Shown here one piece after another: positions 33,219 to 41,422 of a stretch of DNA of 64,000 bases (its first letter is position 1; each line of letters opens with the position of its first letter). A program made the translations under genes and the position numbers. Source of the stretch: CAVZZG01 sp963779685. Its GTDB lineage: Bacteria > Actinomycetota > Thermoleophilia > Gaiellales > F1-60-MAGs149. The notes beneath the pieces were generated by a model. It was not told where the DNA came from and did not search any database. It saw nothing but the letters and a program-made list of their open reading frames with translations. Location of the stretch: positions 1,798,001 to 1,862,000 of the forward strand of contig CAVZZG010000003.1 of assembly GCA_963779685.1 (NCBI GenBank). The letters run 5' to 3'.

Positions 33219-33671
33219 TCACTCGGACACCCTTGCCGTCGCGGCGCCGGTGACGCGAAGGAGCTCCCCCGGGGCGATCGGGAACACGTGCTTGGGCGTG
33301 CCGGCCGCGGCCCAGACGAGGTCGAACGCGAGCAGGTCCTCGTCCATCGTCACGTGGATGGGGCTCGCGTGGGCGATCGGCGGGATGCCTCCGATCGCGT
33401 AGCCCGTCACCTCGCGAACGCGGTCGGCATCGGCCCGGTGGAGGCCCAGGCGCTTCGTGTCGACGCGGTTCGCCCCCGAGACCAGCAGCAGCACGGGCTC
33501 GCCCTCGCGCTCGAAGACCAGCGACTTGACGATCGCGCCGACGGGCGCGCCGACGGCCGCGGCCGCCTCGGCAGCCGTCCGCGCGGACTCGCCGGTCTCG
33601 ACCACGGCGATGGCGAGGTCGAGCGCGTCGAGGGCGTCCTGCACCCGTCGGGCGGCGGGAGGGAGCTCCAC
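33219..33671 (-). CDS. YbaK/EbsC-family aminoacyl-tRNA deacylase
   Basis: 150 aa. Trans-editing fold: SARTAAEAAAAVGAPVGAIVKSLVF with the conserved Lys, LLLVSGANRVDTKRLG, and VTGYAIGGIPPIAH. Members remove mischarged amino acids from tRNA(Pro) and related tRNAs. GTG at 33671 is the likely start; longer reading in this frame upstream overlaps the CCG-domain gene on the same strand and is not coding. It follows the succinate dehydrogenase genes by 8 nt. A second YbaK-type protein is at 44547-45011, more like Cys-tRNA(Pro) deacylase. Confidence 0.85.
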   Translation of the reverse strand: MELPPAARRVQDALDALDLAIAVVETGESARTAAEAAAAVGAPVGAIVKSLVFEREGEPVLLLVSGANRVDTKRLGLHRADADRVREVTGYAIGGIPPIAHASPIHVTMDEDLLAFDLVWAAAGTPKHVFPIAPGELLRVTGAATARVSE

Positions 33672-33679
33672 CGGCGGAC

Positions 33680-34591
33680 TCAGTCGGCGCTGACGACCGA
33701 CGGCATCCGGAGCTTGGCCTTCACCTCGGTCGTGACCGGCACGATGTGGCGCCGGAACTTCATCGCCGACTCCTCGACGCCGGCGGCGGCGCCCAGCAGC
33801 TGAGCGAGATGGAGGATCGGCAGCCGGAACTCCTTGCCGGCGCTCGACTCGGCCTTGCGCTGCCAGGCATCCAGGGACAGGTGGCACAGCGGGCAGGGCG
33901 TCACCATGACGTCGGCACCTGCCTCGACGGCCTGCTCGAGCGGCTGGATGAGCTCGGCGACCGCGACGTCCTCGCGGGCGAGCACGATCGGGAAGCCGCA
34001 GCACTTGATCTTGGCCGGGTAGTCGATCGCCTCGGCCCCGCAGGCCTCGATCAGGCGCTCGAGCGACTGGGGCCGGTCGGGGTCCTCGAAGCCGAGCAGC
34101 TTGGCCGGGCGGAGGATCTGACAGCCGTAGAACGGCGCGACCTTGAGGCCCTCCAGGGGTCGCGCGGCGATCTGCCGGAAGCGATCGTAGCCGTCGCCGG
34201 ACGAGACCTCCCAGAGCAGGTGGCGGACGTCGACCCCGCCCTCGTAGCCGGCGATGCCGACCTGGCGCAGGTTGTCGTTGATACGGGCCAGCTCGGCCGG
34301 CTCGGAGCGGAGCCGCTCGTTGGCCTGGCGCAGGTTGAGCGTGCAGACGTTGCAGATGGTGAGCAGCGTCTTGGAGCCCGTGCGCTCGGCCTGGCCGAGG
34401 ATGCGCGCCGAGAGGTGCAGGTAGTAGTCGGGTTTGGCCTCGTGCACGTCGCCCGCGCCGCAGCACGTGACCGACGGCATGTCGACCAGTTCGACGTCCA
34501 GCTTGCCGGCGATGGCGCGGGTCGAGGAGTCGAGCTCCTTCTGCGACAGGCTGGCGAGGCAGCCGGGGTAGTAGGCGTAACGGTCGTCCAC
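33680..34591 (-). CDS. CCG-domain (heterodisulfide reductase B-like) subunit of succinate dehydrogenase
   Basis: 303 aa, no membrane helix. Two cysteine-rich CCG domains: YYPGCLASLSQ, then TCCGAG and CNVCTLN; and YGCQILRP, KCCGFP and CPLCHLS. These bind an iron-sulfur centre in HdrB and in the SdhE-like subunit of non-classical (type E) succinate:quinone reductases, where this subunit replaces the membrane anchors. GTG at 34591 overlaps nothing but follows the sdhB stop by 2 nt. The sdhA-sdhB-CCG order, with no sdhC/D anchors, supports the type E assignment. Confidence 0.88.
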   Translation of the reverse strand: MDDRYAYYPGCLASLSQKELDSSTRAIAGKLDVELVDMPSVTCCGAGDVHEAKPDYYLHLSARILGQAERTGSKTLLTICNVCTLNLRQANERLRSEPAELARINDNLRQVGIAGYEGGVDVRHLLWEVSSGDGYDRFRQIAARPLEGLKVAPFYGCQILRPAKLLGFEDPDRPQSLERLIEACGAEAIDYPAKIKCCGFPIVLAREDVAVAELIQPLEQAVEAGADVMVTPCPLCHLSLDAWQRKAESSAGKEFRLPILHLAQLLGAAAGVEESAMKFRRHIVPVTTEVKAKLRMPSVVSAD

Positions 34592-34593
34592 GG

Positions 34594-35640
34594 TCAGCTC
34601 CCGCTCTCCGCGCCGCGGACGGCGCGCTGCTTGTGCTTGGGCGTCTGTTCCTCGAGCAGCTTCCAGAGGCGCTTGACCTCGGCGTTGTCCTTCGCCCGGT
34701 GCGGCGAGAGCGGGTTCGGCACCTTGCCCGCGCGCGCCAGCTGGAGGGCGAACGGGATCTGGCCGATGGCCGCGATCGGCCCGATGGTCTTGGGGACCAG
34801 TTCGGTCTCGCGGAGGTAGCCGCCCTTGTAGGTCGACTGCACGAAGACCTTGGCGTGGCGCGCGCCCTCGTCGCGGGTGAGCCCCTCGCGGAAGGCCTCG
34901 GCGCCGAGCTTGGCGATCGCGTCGCGGGGATCGACGTTCTTCGGGCAGCGCTGGTTGCAGAAGTAGCAGCGGGTGCAGTCCCAGATGCCATGCGCGCCGG
35001 ACAGGTCGCGGAGGCGGCCGAGCGTGTCGCCGTCGCGGACGTCGCCAACGAAGCGGAAGGCCTTGGCGAGCGCGGCCGGGCCGAGGAAGTCCGGGTCGGC
35101 CTCCATGGAGTTGCACTCGGAGACGCAGCAGCCGCACATGATGCACAGCGACTCGCGGTGGATGAGGTCGCCCTGCTCGGGCGTGACGCGCCACTCCTTC
35201 GCGCCTGGCTCGTCCTGGCCGGTGTCGAGATAGGGCTTGATGGCGTTGATCTTGTGCCAGAACGGCGCCATGTCGACGACGAGGTCCTTGATCAGCGGCA
35301 GGTTCCCCATCGGGCCGACCGTGACGACGTGACCGGCGTCGACGAACGGCTTCATGGCCGTCTTGCACGCCAGCACGGCGCCGCCGTCGAGGCGCATGCC
35401 GCACGAGCCGCAGACCGCCATCCGGCAGGACTTGCGGTACGCGAGCGTCCCGTCCTGCGTCTCCTTGGCGACGTCGAGCACGTCGAGCAGCGTCGCCGTC
35501 GTCGGCACCTCGACCGTGAACGACTGGTACTCGGCCTTCGCGCCGTCGCCGGCGTAACGCCGGACGCGGATCGTGGCCTCCATCAGTTCGACGTCGTACG
35601 CGCCCTTGAGCGTCGTCAGGTGGGCGTTGGCGGGTTCCAT
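34594..35640 (-). CDS. sdhB: Succinate dehydrogenase/fumarate reductase iron-sulfur subunit
   Basis: 348 aa, longer than the usual ~240. N-terminal ferredoxin domain with the [2Fe-2S] motif CRMAVCGSCGM and a later Cys in AVLACKTAM, then CIMCGCCVSECN and CTRCYFCNQRCPKNV for the [4Fe-4S] and [3Fe-4S] clusters. The C-terminal ~80 residues extend beyond classical SdhB, as in type E enzymes. ATG at 35640 overlaps the sdhA stop (ATGA); an internal ATG 19 residues on is a possible alternative. Passes electrons from SdhA to the quinone side. Confidence 0.92.
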   Translation of the reverse strand: MEPANAHLTTLKGAYDVELMEATIRVRRYAGDGAKAEYQSFTVEVPTTATLLDVLDVAKETQDGTLAYRKSCRMAVCGSCGMRLDGGAVLACKTAMKPFVDAGHVVTVGPMGNLPLIKDLVVDMAPFWHKINAIKPYLDTGQDEPGAKEWRVTPEQGDLIHRESLCIMCGCCVSECNSMEADPDFLGPAALAKAFRFVGDVRDGDTLGRLRDLSGAHGIWDCTRCYFCNQRCPKNVDPRDAIAKLGAEAFREGLTRDEGARHAKVFVQSTYKGGYLRETELVPKTIGPIAAIGQIPFALQLARAGKVPNPLSPHRAKDNAEVKRLWKLLEEQTPKHKQRAVRGAESGS

Positions 35641-37322
35641 CAGTAGGTCCTCGCGAGCGGCTCGTACTTGGTCACGGTGACGGGCTTGTAGTCGAGGCGC
35701 ACGCTGCCGCGGTCGTGGTGGCAGAGCGAGTGCTTGAGCCACACCTCGTCGTTGCGATCGGGGTAGTCGAGCCGGGAGTGGGCGCCGCGGCTCTCCTGCC
35801 GCGCCAGCGCCGCCGTGGACAGGCAGTCGGCGCACTCGAGCAGCGACTGCAGCTCGAGTGCCTGGACGAGGTCGGAGTTGAACAGCGAGCCGGCGTCCTC
35901 GAGCCGCAGCGAGCGGGCACGCTCGCGAAGCCCGGCCACCTGCTCGACGCACTCCTTGAGGACCGACTCGGTGCGGAACACGCCCGCCTTGTCGTACATC
36001 GTCTTGGCGAGCTCCTCGCGCACCACGCCAGGCCGCTCGCCGGTGGTCGAGCCGAGCAGCCGCGCGATGCGCTGCTCCTCGTCGGCGATCACCGAGGCCT
36101 CGATGCGGGCGCCGACGTCGCCCTCGTCACGAACCCGTTCGCCTGCCGCCTGGCCGGCGCGGCGACCGAAGGTGATCGTCTCCATCAGCGAGTTGCCGCC
36201 GAGGCGGTTGGCGCCGTGCACCGAGACGCAGGCGGCCTCGCCGGCCGCCCACAACCCCGGGATGCGGGTCTCGCCCCAGATGTCGACGTCGACGCCGCCC
36301 ATGTGGTAGTGGGCGCCGGGGCGGACCGGGATCGGCTCGTCGATCGGGTCGACGCCGGCGTAGTCGAGCGCCAGCTCGCGCGAGCCGGGCAGCCGGCTCT
36401 TGATCTTCTTGGGGCCGAGGTGGGTGAGGTCGAGCAGTACGCAGCCATCGACCCCGCGCCCGTCGGCGATCTCCTTCCACTCGGCCCGGGAGACGACGTC
36501 GCGGGAGGCGAGCTCCATCGCATTCGGCGCGTCCTTGGCCATGAAGCGCTCGCCGTCCCTGTTGCGCAGGTAGCCGCCCTCGCCGCGGCAGCCCTCCGTG
36601 ATCAGCACGCCGTTCGACTTCAGCGTCGTCGGGTGGAACTGCATGAACTCCATGTCCTTCAGCGCCACGCCGGCGCGCCACGCCAACGACATGCCGTCGC
36701 CGGTGCAGGCGAAGGCGTTGGTGGTGCCGTAGTACATGCGGCCCATGCCGCCCGTCGCGAGGATCACGTGCTGGGCCTCGATGGCGTGCAGGCCGCCGCG
36801 CACGATGTCCCAGGCCAGGAGGCCGGCGCAACGGCCGCCGTCGATGACGAGCTGGGTGCAGAAGAACTCCTCGTAGACCGCGACCTGGTGCTTCACCAGC
36901 TGCTCGTACAGCACGTGGATCAGGACGTGGCCCGTGATGTCGGCCGAGTAGATCGTGCGAGGCGCGCCGGCGGCGCCGAACGGCCGCTGGGCCAGACGCC
37001 CGTCCGGAGCGCGCGAGAAGATCGCGCCCATGTGCTCGAGCTCGTAGATGTCATCGGGCGCCTCGCGGCACATGATCTCGATCGCGTCCTGATCGCCCAG
37101 GTAGTCCGAGCCCTTCACCGTGTCGAACGTGTGGCTCTCCGGCGAGTCCTCGGTGGCGTTGCCCAGCGCGGCGTTGATCCCGCCCTCCGCCGCGCCCGAA
37201 TGCGAGCGGGTCGGATGCAGCTTGGACACGACGGCCACGTCGATGCCCTGCCGCTTCGCCTCGATGGCCGCCCGCATACCGGCGCAGCCGGCGCCGACGA
37301 CAACCACATCGTGACGGATCAA
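35640..37322 (-). CDS. sdhA: Succinate dehydrogenase/fumarate reductase flavoprotein subunit
   Basis: 560 aa. Oxidises succinate to fumarate. VVVVGAGCAGMRAAIEA binds FAD; the RSHSGAAEGGINAAL segment holds the His that carries covalent FAD; QFHPTTL, RGEGGYLRN and HYHMGGVDVD with GLWAAGEAACVSVHGANRLGGNSLME complete the active-site signature. TTG at 37322 is the start: GGAGG lies 6 nt before it and no other start is near. First gene of sdhA-sdhB-CCG. Preceded by a ~420-bp repeat-bearing gap that separates it from icd. Confidence 0.95.
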   Translation of the reverse strand: MIRHDVVVVGAGCAGMRAAIEAKRQGIDVAVVSKLHPTRSHSGAAEGGINAALGNATEDSPESHTFDTVKGSDYLGDQDAIEIMCREAPDDIYELEHMGAIFSRAPDGRLAQRPFGAAGAPRTIYSADITGHVLIHVLYEQLVKHQVAVYEEFFCTQLVIDGGRCAGLLAWDIVRGGLHAIEAQHVILATGGMGRMYYGTTNAFACTGDGMSLAWRAGVALKDMEFMQFHPTTLKSNGVLITEGCRGEGGYLRNRDGERFMAKDAPNAMELASRDVVSRAEWKEIADGRGVDGCVLLDLTHLGPKKIKSRLPGSRELALDYAGVDPIDEPIPVRPGAHYHMGGVDVDIWGETRIPGLWAAGEAACVSVHGANRLGGNSLMETITFGRRAGQAAGERVRDEGDVGARIEASVIADEEQRIARLLGSTTGERPGVVREELAKTMYDKAGVFRTESVLKECVEQVAGLRERARSLRLEDAGSLFNSDLVQALELQSLLECADCLSTAALARQESRGAHSRLDYPDRNDEVWLKHSLCHHDRGSVRLDYKPVTVTKYEPLARTY

Positions 37323-37743
37323 GTGAGGCCTCCAGGTTCAGGACGCATGGCGCGCCACGCGCATTCGAAGGCTATTTGACCCCCCGGACGTGGGCAACCT
37401 TGTAACGGCAGCCGCGATCCCGCCCGGGCGGCTGCAGCAGCATGAAACGGGGACAGTCCCCGCACGGGCGCCCGCGGGGGACAGTCCCCGTCAGCGCGCG
37501 CGGAAGACCGACGGAACGCGCCGATCACCGGCCGACTGCGCAGGAAGCCGCCCGCGTCGACCAGGCGAAGCGGGCCCCGTGCGCGTCGGCGCGCGCCGGC
37601 GGCGACTCCTCCATGACCTGCATGCGCCCGCGCGTGGGACGCGAGCGGTGTGTGACGGGGACTGTCCCGCGGTCTTTCGAGTGCGGGGACTGTCCCCGTC
37701 AGGACTCGCGCACGGAAGCGCGCGCGGGGTGCGCGGGGCGTCG
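37323..37743. other. Non-coding gap between icd and sdhA with four palindromic repeats
   Basis: 421 bp. It holds four GGGGACAGTCCCC/GGGGACTGTCCCC palindromes and no convincing gene. Open frames crossing it translate the repeats (peptides such as GTVP and RGQSP), a known trap in genomes carrying this element. The sdhA promoter should lie near 37330-37400. Confidence 0.7.
37448..37698. repeat. Four copies of the GGGGACWGTCCCC palindrome
   Basis: Copies at 37448-37462 (CGGGGACAGTCCCCG), 37475-37490 (one extra G on the left), 37657-37668 (GGGGACTGTCCC) and 37685-37697. The first two read with central A, the last two with T, so pairs face each other and could fold into larger cruciforms. Further copies are at 56459-56471 and, shortened, 56506-56516, all intergenic. 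Confidence 0.85.
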
Positions 37744-38961
37744 TCACGGGGAGGGCTCGAGGGCGCGCTGGAGGTTGGCGTCGATGGCGGCCATGAAGGC
37801 CATCGTCTCGAGCCAGGGCTGGTCGGGGCCGATGAGGAGGGCGAGGTCGCGGGTCATCTGGCCGGCCTCGACGGTCTCGACGACGACGCGCTCGAGGGTC
37901 GCGGCGAAGGCGGCGAGCGGCGGGTTCGCGTCGAGCTTGGCGCGGTGCGCGAGCCCGCGCGTCCAGGCGTAGATGGAGGCGACGGGGTTGGTCGACGTGG
38001 GCTTGCCCTGCTCCCACTGGCGGAAGTGACGCGTGACGGTGCCGTGGGCGGCCTCGGCCTCGACGGTCGAGCCGTCGGCCGTCATCAGCACCGAGGTCAT
38101 GAGACCGAGCGACCCGAAGCCCTGGGCGACGGTGTCGGACTGGACGTCGCCGTCGTAGTTCTTGCAGGCCCAGACGAAGCCGCCCTCCCACTTCAGGGCG
38201 GCGGCGACCATGTCGTCGATCAGGCGGTGCTCGTAGGTGATCCCCGCGGCCGCGAACTCGGCGGCGAACTCGGCCTCGAACACCTCGGCGAAGAGATCCT
38301 TGAAGCGGCCGTCGTACGCCTTGAGGATCGTGTTCTTGGTCGAGAGGTACACCGGCCAGCCGCGGGTGAGGCCGTAGCGGAGACACGACCGGGCGAAGTC
38401 CCGGATCGACTCGTCCAGGTTGTACATGCCGAGCGCCACCCCGCCGCCGGGGAAGTCGAACACCTCGAACTCCATCGGTGCCGTCCCGTCGGCGGGCGTG
38501 AACGTGAGCGTCAGCAGCCCGGCACCCGGCACGACGAAGTCGGTCGCGCGGTACTGGTCGCCGAACGCGTGACGGCCGATCACGATCGGCTTCGTCCAGC
38601 CAGGGACGAGCCGCGGGATGTTCGAGATGATGATCGGCTCGCGGAACACCGTGCCGCCCAGGATGTTGCGGATCGTGCCGTTCGGCGACCGCCACATGCG
38701 CTTCAGGCCGAACTCGGCCACCCGCGCCTCATCGGGCGTGATGGTGGCGCACTTGACGCCCACGCCGTGGCGCTTGATCGCGTTCGCAGCGTCGACCGTG
38801 ACCTGGTCGTCGGTGGCGTCGCGATTGGTCACCGACAGGTCGTAGTACTCGAGCTCCACGTCGACGTACGGGAGGATCAGCCGGTCGCGGATCAGCTGCC
38901 AGATGATGCGCGTCATCTCGTCGCCGTCGAGCTCGACGACGGGATGTTCGACGCGGATCAT
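37744..38961 (-). CDS. icd: NADP-dependent isocitrate dehydrogenase (subfamily II, eukaryotic-like)
   Basis: 405 aa. Oxidative decarboxylation of isocitrate to 2-oxoglutarate. VVELDGDEMTRIIWQLIRD at the N-terminus, KCATITPDE, WRSPNGTIRNILGGTVFREPI with substrate-binding Ser/Asn/Arg, YDGRFKDLF, LIDDMVAAALKWEGGFVWACKNYDGDVQSD and TVEAEAAHGTVTRH are the signature of homodimeric type II enzymes, distinct from the E. coli type. ATG at 38961 overlaps the stop of the citrate synthase-like gene (ATGA), so the two TCA-cycle enzymes are coupled. Confidence 0.95.
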   Translation of the reverse strand: MIRVEHPVVELDGDEMTRIIWQLIRDRLILPYVDVELEYYDLSVTNRDATDDQVTVDAANAIKRHGVGVKCATITPDEARVAEFGLKRMWRSPNGTIRNILGGTVFREPIIISNIPRLVPGWTKPIVIGRHAFGDQYRATDFVVPGAGLLTLTFTPADGTAPMEFEVFDFPGGGVALGMYNLDESIRDFARSCLRYGLTRGWPVYLSTKNTILKAYDGRFKDLFAEVFEAEFAAEFAAAGITYEHRLIDDMVAAALKWEGGFVWACKNYDGDVQSDTVAQGFGSLGLMTSVLMTADGSTVEAEAAHGTVTRHFRQWEQGKPTSTNPVASIYAWTRGLAHRAKLDANPPLAAFAATLERVVVETVEAGQMTRDLALLIGPDQPWLETMAFMAAIDANLQRALEPSP

Positions 38962-40088
38962 CGACCAGACGTTAGACGATCGGCGGCGGTGGGCCGCCCG
39001 GACGCGACCGCCACGGCCAGGCCACGCTCGGCCACCGGCACGTACGGCCGCGCCTCGTGCCCCGAACCCGGGTCATCCGGCCGGATCAGACGATCGATCT
39101 TGTGCTGGTCGATGATGTGGGCGGCCCAGCCGGTGACGTGGCTCATGGCGAAGATGGCCGGGAAGACGTCGGCCGGGATGCCGAGGTAGCGGTACACCGG
39201 CGCGGCGTAGAAGTGCACGTTCGGATGGAGCCCGCGCTCGGCCATGACCACTCGCTCGACCCCTTCGCAGAGCCGGAACCAGCGCGGGTCGTGGTGCTCC
39301 GCGAGATCCCTGGCCAGATCCTTCAGGACCGCCGTTCGGGGATCGGGCCCCCTGTAGACGCGGCTGCCGAACCCCATCATGCGCTTCCCGAACGCGAGCC
39401 GGGTGCGGACGATCTCGTCGACCATCCACTCCTCGCCGATCTCCTCGAGCAGCGCCATCACCTCCTCGTTGGCGCCACCGTGCAGCGGCCCCTTCAGCGC
39501 CCCGATCGCGCCGGTGACCGCCGAATGCAGATCGGCGCGGGTCGAGGCGATGACACGGGCCACGTAGGTCGAGGCGTCGAGGCCGTGCTCGGCGTGGAGG
39601 ATCAGCGCTCGGTCGAGGGTCCGCTCGGCCTCCGGCGATGGCATCTGCCCGTGGAGCATCCAGAGGAAGTTGCCCGCACGCGAGAGCTCGGGATTGGGGG
39701 CGACCGGGGATAGCCCGGCCCGCAGACGGCAGAAGCGCGCGACCATCACGGGCATGCGGCCGATCAGGCCGACGGCCTTGGCGACGTCGGCCGCCGGCGA
39801 GTTGGACTTCTTCAGCGGATCGTCGAACGAGTCCCACGAGACCGCGGTGCGCAGCATCTCCATCGGCGTGACACGGCGTGCAGCCAGCAGGCGCACCACC
39901 TCCTCGGTCTCCTCCGCATGGTTGATCCGCGCCCGGCGCACCCGCGCCGCCCACGCATCGAGTTCCCCGGCGGTCGGCAGGCGCCCGTGCAGGAGGAGGA
40001 AGCAGACCTCCTCGTCGCTCGAGTGCTCCACCAGATCGCGGACGTCGTAGCCCTCGTACGTCAGTACACCCCGTTCGCCATCGATCAT
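38958..40088 (-). CDS. Citrate synthase-family protein with altered catalytic residues
   Basis: 376 aa. Clear citrate synthase fold: LTYEGYDVRDLVEHSSDEEV, LHGGANEEVM with the first catalytic His (His203), MMGFGSRVYRGPDPR, and GWAAHIIDQHKIDRLIRP. Three usually fixed positions differ: Ser242 stands where GFGHRVY has the second catalytic His, His292 replaces the catalytic Asp of NVDFYS (here NVHFYA), and His317 replaces the Arg of the SRxxGW motif. The N-terminus also starts ~20 residues late. ATG at 40088 has TAGGTT 6 nt upstream (leaderless) and an in-frame TAG just before, so it cannot be longer. Coupled to icd. May be a divergent synthase or a regulatory paralogue. Confidence 0.85.
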   Translation of the reverse strand: MIDGERGVLTYEGYDVRDLVEHSSDEEVCFLLLHGRLPTAGELDAWAARVRRARINHAEETEEVVRLLAARRVTPMEMLRTAVSWDSFDDPLKKSNSPAADVAKAVGLIGRMPVMVARFCRLRAGLSPVAPNPELSRAGNFLWMLHGQMPSPEAERTLDRALILHAEHGLDASTYVARVIASTRADLHSAVTGAIGALKGPLHGGANEEVMALLEEIGEEWMVDEIVRTRLAFGKRMMGFGSRVYRGPDPRTAVLKDLARDLAEHHDPRWFRLCEGVERVVMAERGLHPNVHFYAAPVYRYLGIPADVFPAIFAMSHVTGWAAHIIDQHKIDRLIRPDDPGSGHEARPYVPVAERGLAVAVASGRPTAADRLTSGR

Positions 40089-40144
40089 GCCTGCAACCTA
40101 CCGCTCGCCCGGCCGGCCGGCATCCGTGAAAATCCGTCATCTTG

Positions 40145-41422
40145 GTGACGATCACGCGTACGATCGACCCGCTGGCGGTCGCCCGGCGACTGCTCGCCGC
40201 CGGCGAGCAGGTCGGCCTCCTGCTCGCGGCGGCTCCCGGCCCCGGGCCGCGGCGGTCGCTGATCGCCGTGCGGCCCGGCCAGGTGATCGCCACACCGCCG
40301 TCGAGCGGCGCCGGGCTCCCCGCCATCCCGCCCCGACTCGTCCACGCCGCCCACCGGCACGGGCTCTGGATGGGCGCCATCTCCTACGACGCGGGACTGG
40401 CCCTGCACGGGATCGGCTCCCGGCACGAGCCGACCGTGCCCGCGCTGCTGGCCAGCTACCACGAGACCTACGCCGCGTACGACCACGCCACCGGCACCTG
40501 GGAGGTCGACGGCCCCGATCCATCGCCGCTGGTCGCCGCGATCGAGGCCGACGAGCTGCCGGCCGATACGGCTCCCGTGGCGCCCCGCGTCGCCCGCAGC
40601 AGCGCCACGCGGGCCGAGCACGCCGCGGCGTGCCGCGAGGCGCAGCGGCTGATCGCGCTGGGCGAGGTCTTCGAGGTCAACCTGGCGCACGTGCTGGCGG
40701 CGCCGTGGGACGCGGGCGGGTTCTCGCTCTTCGAGCGGATGGTCGCGGCCAGCCCGGGCGACCACTCGGCGTACCTCGCATTCGGCGACCTGGAGGTCGC
40801 CTCGATCTCGCCGGAGCTCTTCCTGCACATCGAGGACGACCGCTGCGAGACGCGTCCGGTGAAGGGCACACGCCGCCGAGGCGCCACGCCGGAGGAGGAT
40901 GCCGAGCTCGAGCGCGAGCTCCTCGGCGCGGAGAAGGACCGCGCCGAGAACATCATGATCGTCGACCTGCTGCGCAACGACCTCACCGCCACCGCCGTGC
41001 CCGGAAGCGTCGAGGTCGGCATGCTGTGCCAGGTCGAGCGCACGGCGAGCGTCATGCACCTGGTCTCGTCGATCACGTCGCGGGTCCGCGAGGGCGTCCG
41101 CCTGCCGGATGTCCTGATCTCGTGCTTTCCGGGCGGCTCGGTGACCGGCGCGCCCAAGCGCCGGGCGATCGAGATCATCGACCGGCTCGAGCAGGCGCCG
41201 CGCGGCTTCTACTGCGGATCGGTGTTCGGCTACGAGGCGGCCCGCCGGCGCATGGTCGCCAGCGTCGCCATCCGCACCGCGACCGTCGAGGCGGGCACCG
41301 CGAGCTACGGGGCCGGCGGCGCGGTGACGCTCCTCTCCGACGCCGAGGCGGAGGCGGAGGAGACGATCGTCAAGGCCCGTCCCTTCCTGAGCGCCATCAA
41401 CGCCGAGGCGGAGGGCTGGTGA
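40145..41422 (+). CDS. pabB: Aminodeoxychorismate synthase component I (chorismate-binding)
   Basis: 425 aa from GTG 40145 (TTG 40142 also possible). Makes aminodeoxychorismate from chorismate with ammonia from PabA, on the way to p-aminobenzoate and folate. Chorismate-binding domain: FEVNLAHVL, FLHIEDDRCETRPVKGTRRRG, AENIMIVDLLRNDL, SCFPGGSVTGAPKRRAIEII and GYGAGGAV-like end (SYGAGGAVTLLSDAEAEAEET). The Lys in RPVKGT marks PabB; anthranilate synthases carry Ala there. Overlaps pabC by 4 nt. The gene diverges from the citrate synthase-like gene with 56 bp between starts. Confidence 0.9.
   Translation: MTITRTIDPLAVARRLLAAGEQVGLLLAAAPGPGPRRSLIAVRPGQVIATPPSSGAGLPAIPPRLVHAAHRHGLWMGAISYDAGLALHGIGSRHEPTVPALLASYHETYAAYDHATGTWEVDGPDPSPLVAAIEADELPADTAPVAPRVARSSATRAEHAAACREAQRLIALGEVFEVNLAHVLAAPWDAGGFSLFERMVAASPGDHSAYLAFGDLEVASISPELFLHIEDDRCETRPVKGTRRRGATPEEDAELERELLGAEKDRAENIMIVDLLRNDLTATAVPGSVEVGMLCQVERTASVMHLVSSITSRVREGVRLPDVLISCFPGGSVTGAPKRRAIEIIDRLEQAPRGFYCGSVFGYEAARRRMVASVAIRTATVEAGTASYGAGGAVTLLSDAEAEAEETIVKARPFLSAINAEAEGW

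Noticed and set aside
37390..39189. Plus-strand open frame of ~600 codons across the gap and icd
   Set aside because: It is antisense to icd and in the gap only translates the GGGGACWGTCCCC repeats; composition is not protein-like.
40145..41422. Anthranilate synthase component I (trpE)
   Set aside because: The RPVKGT motif with Lys is characteristic of PabB; trpE has Ala there, and the gene sits with pabC and pabA.
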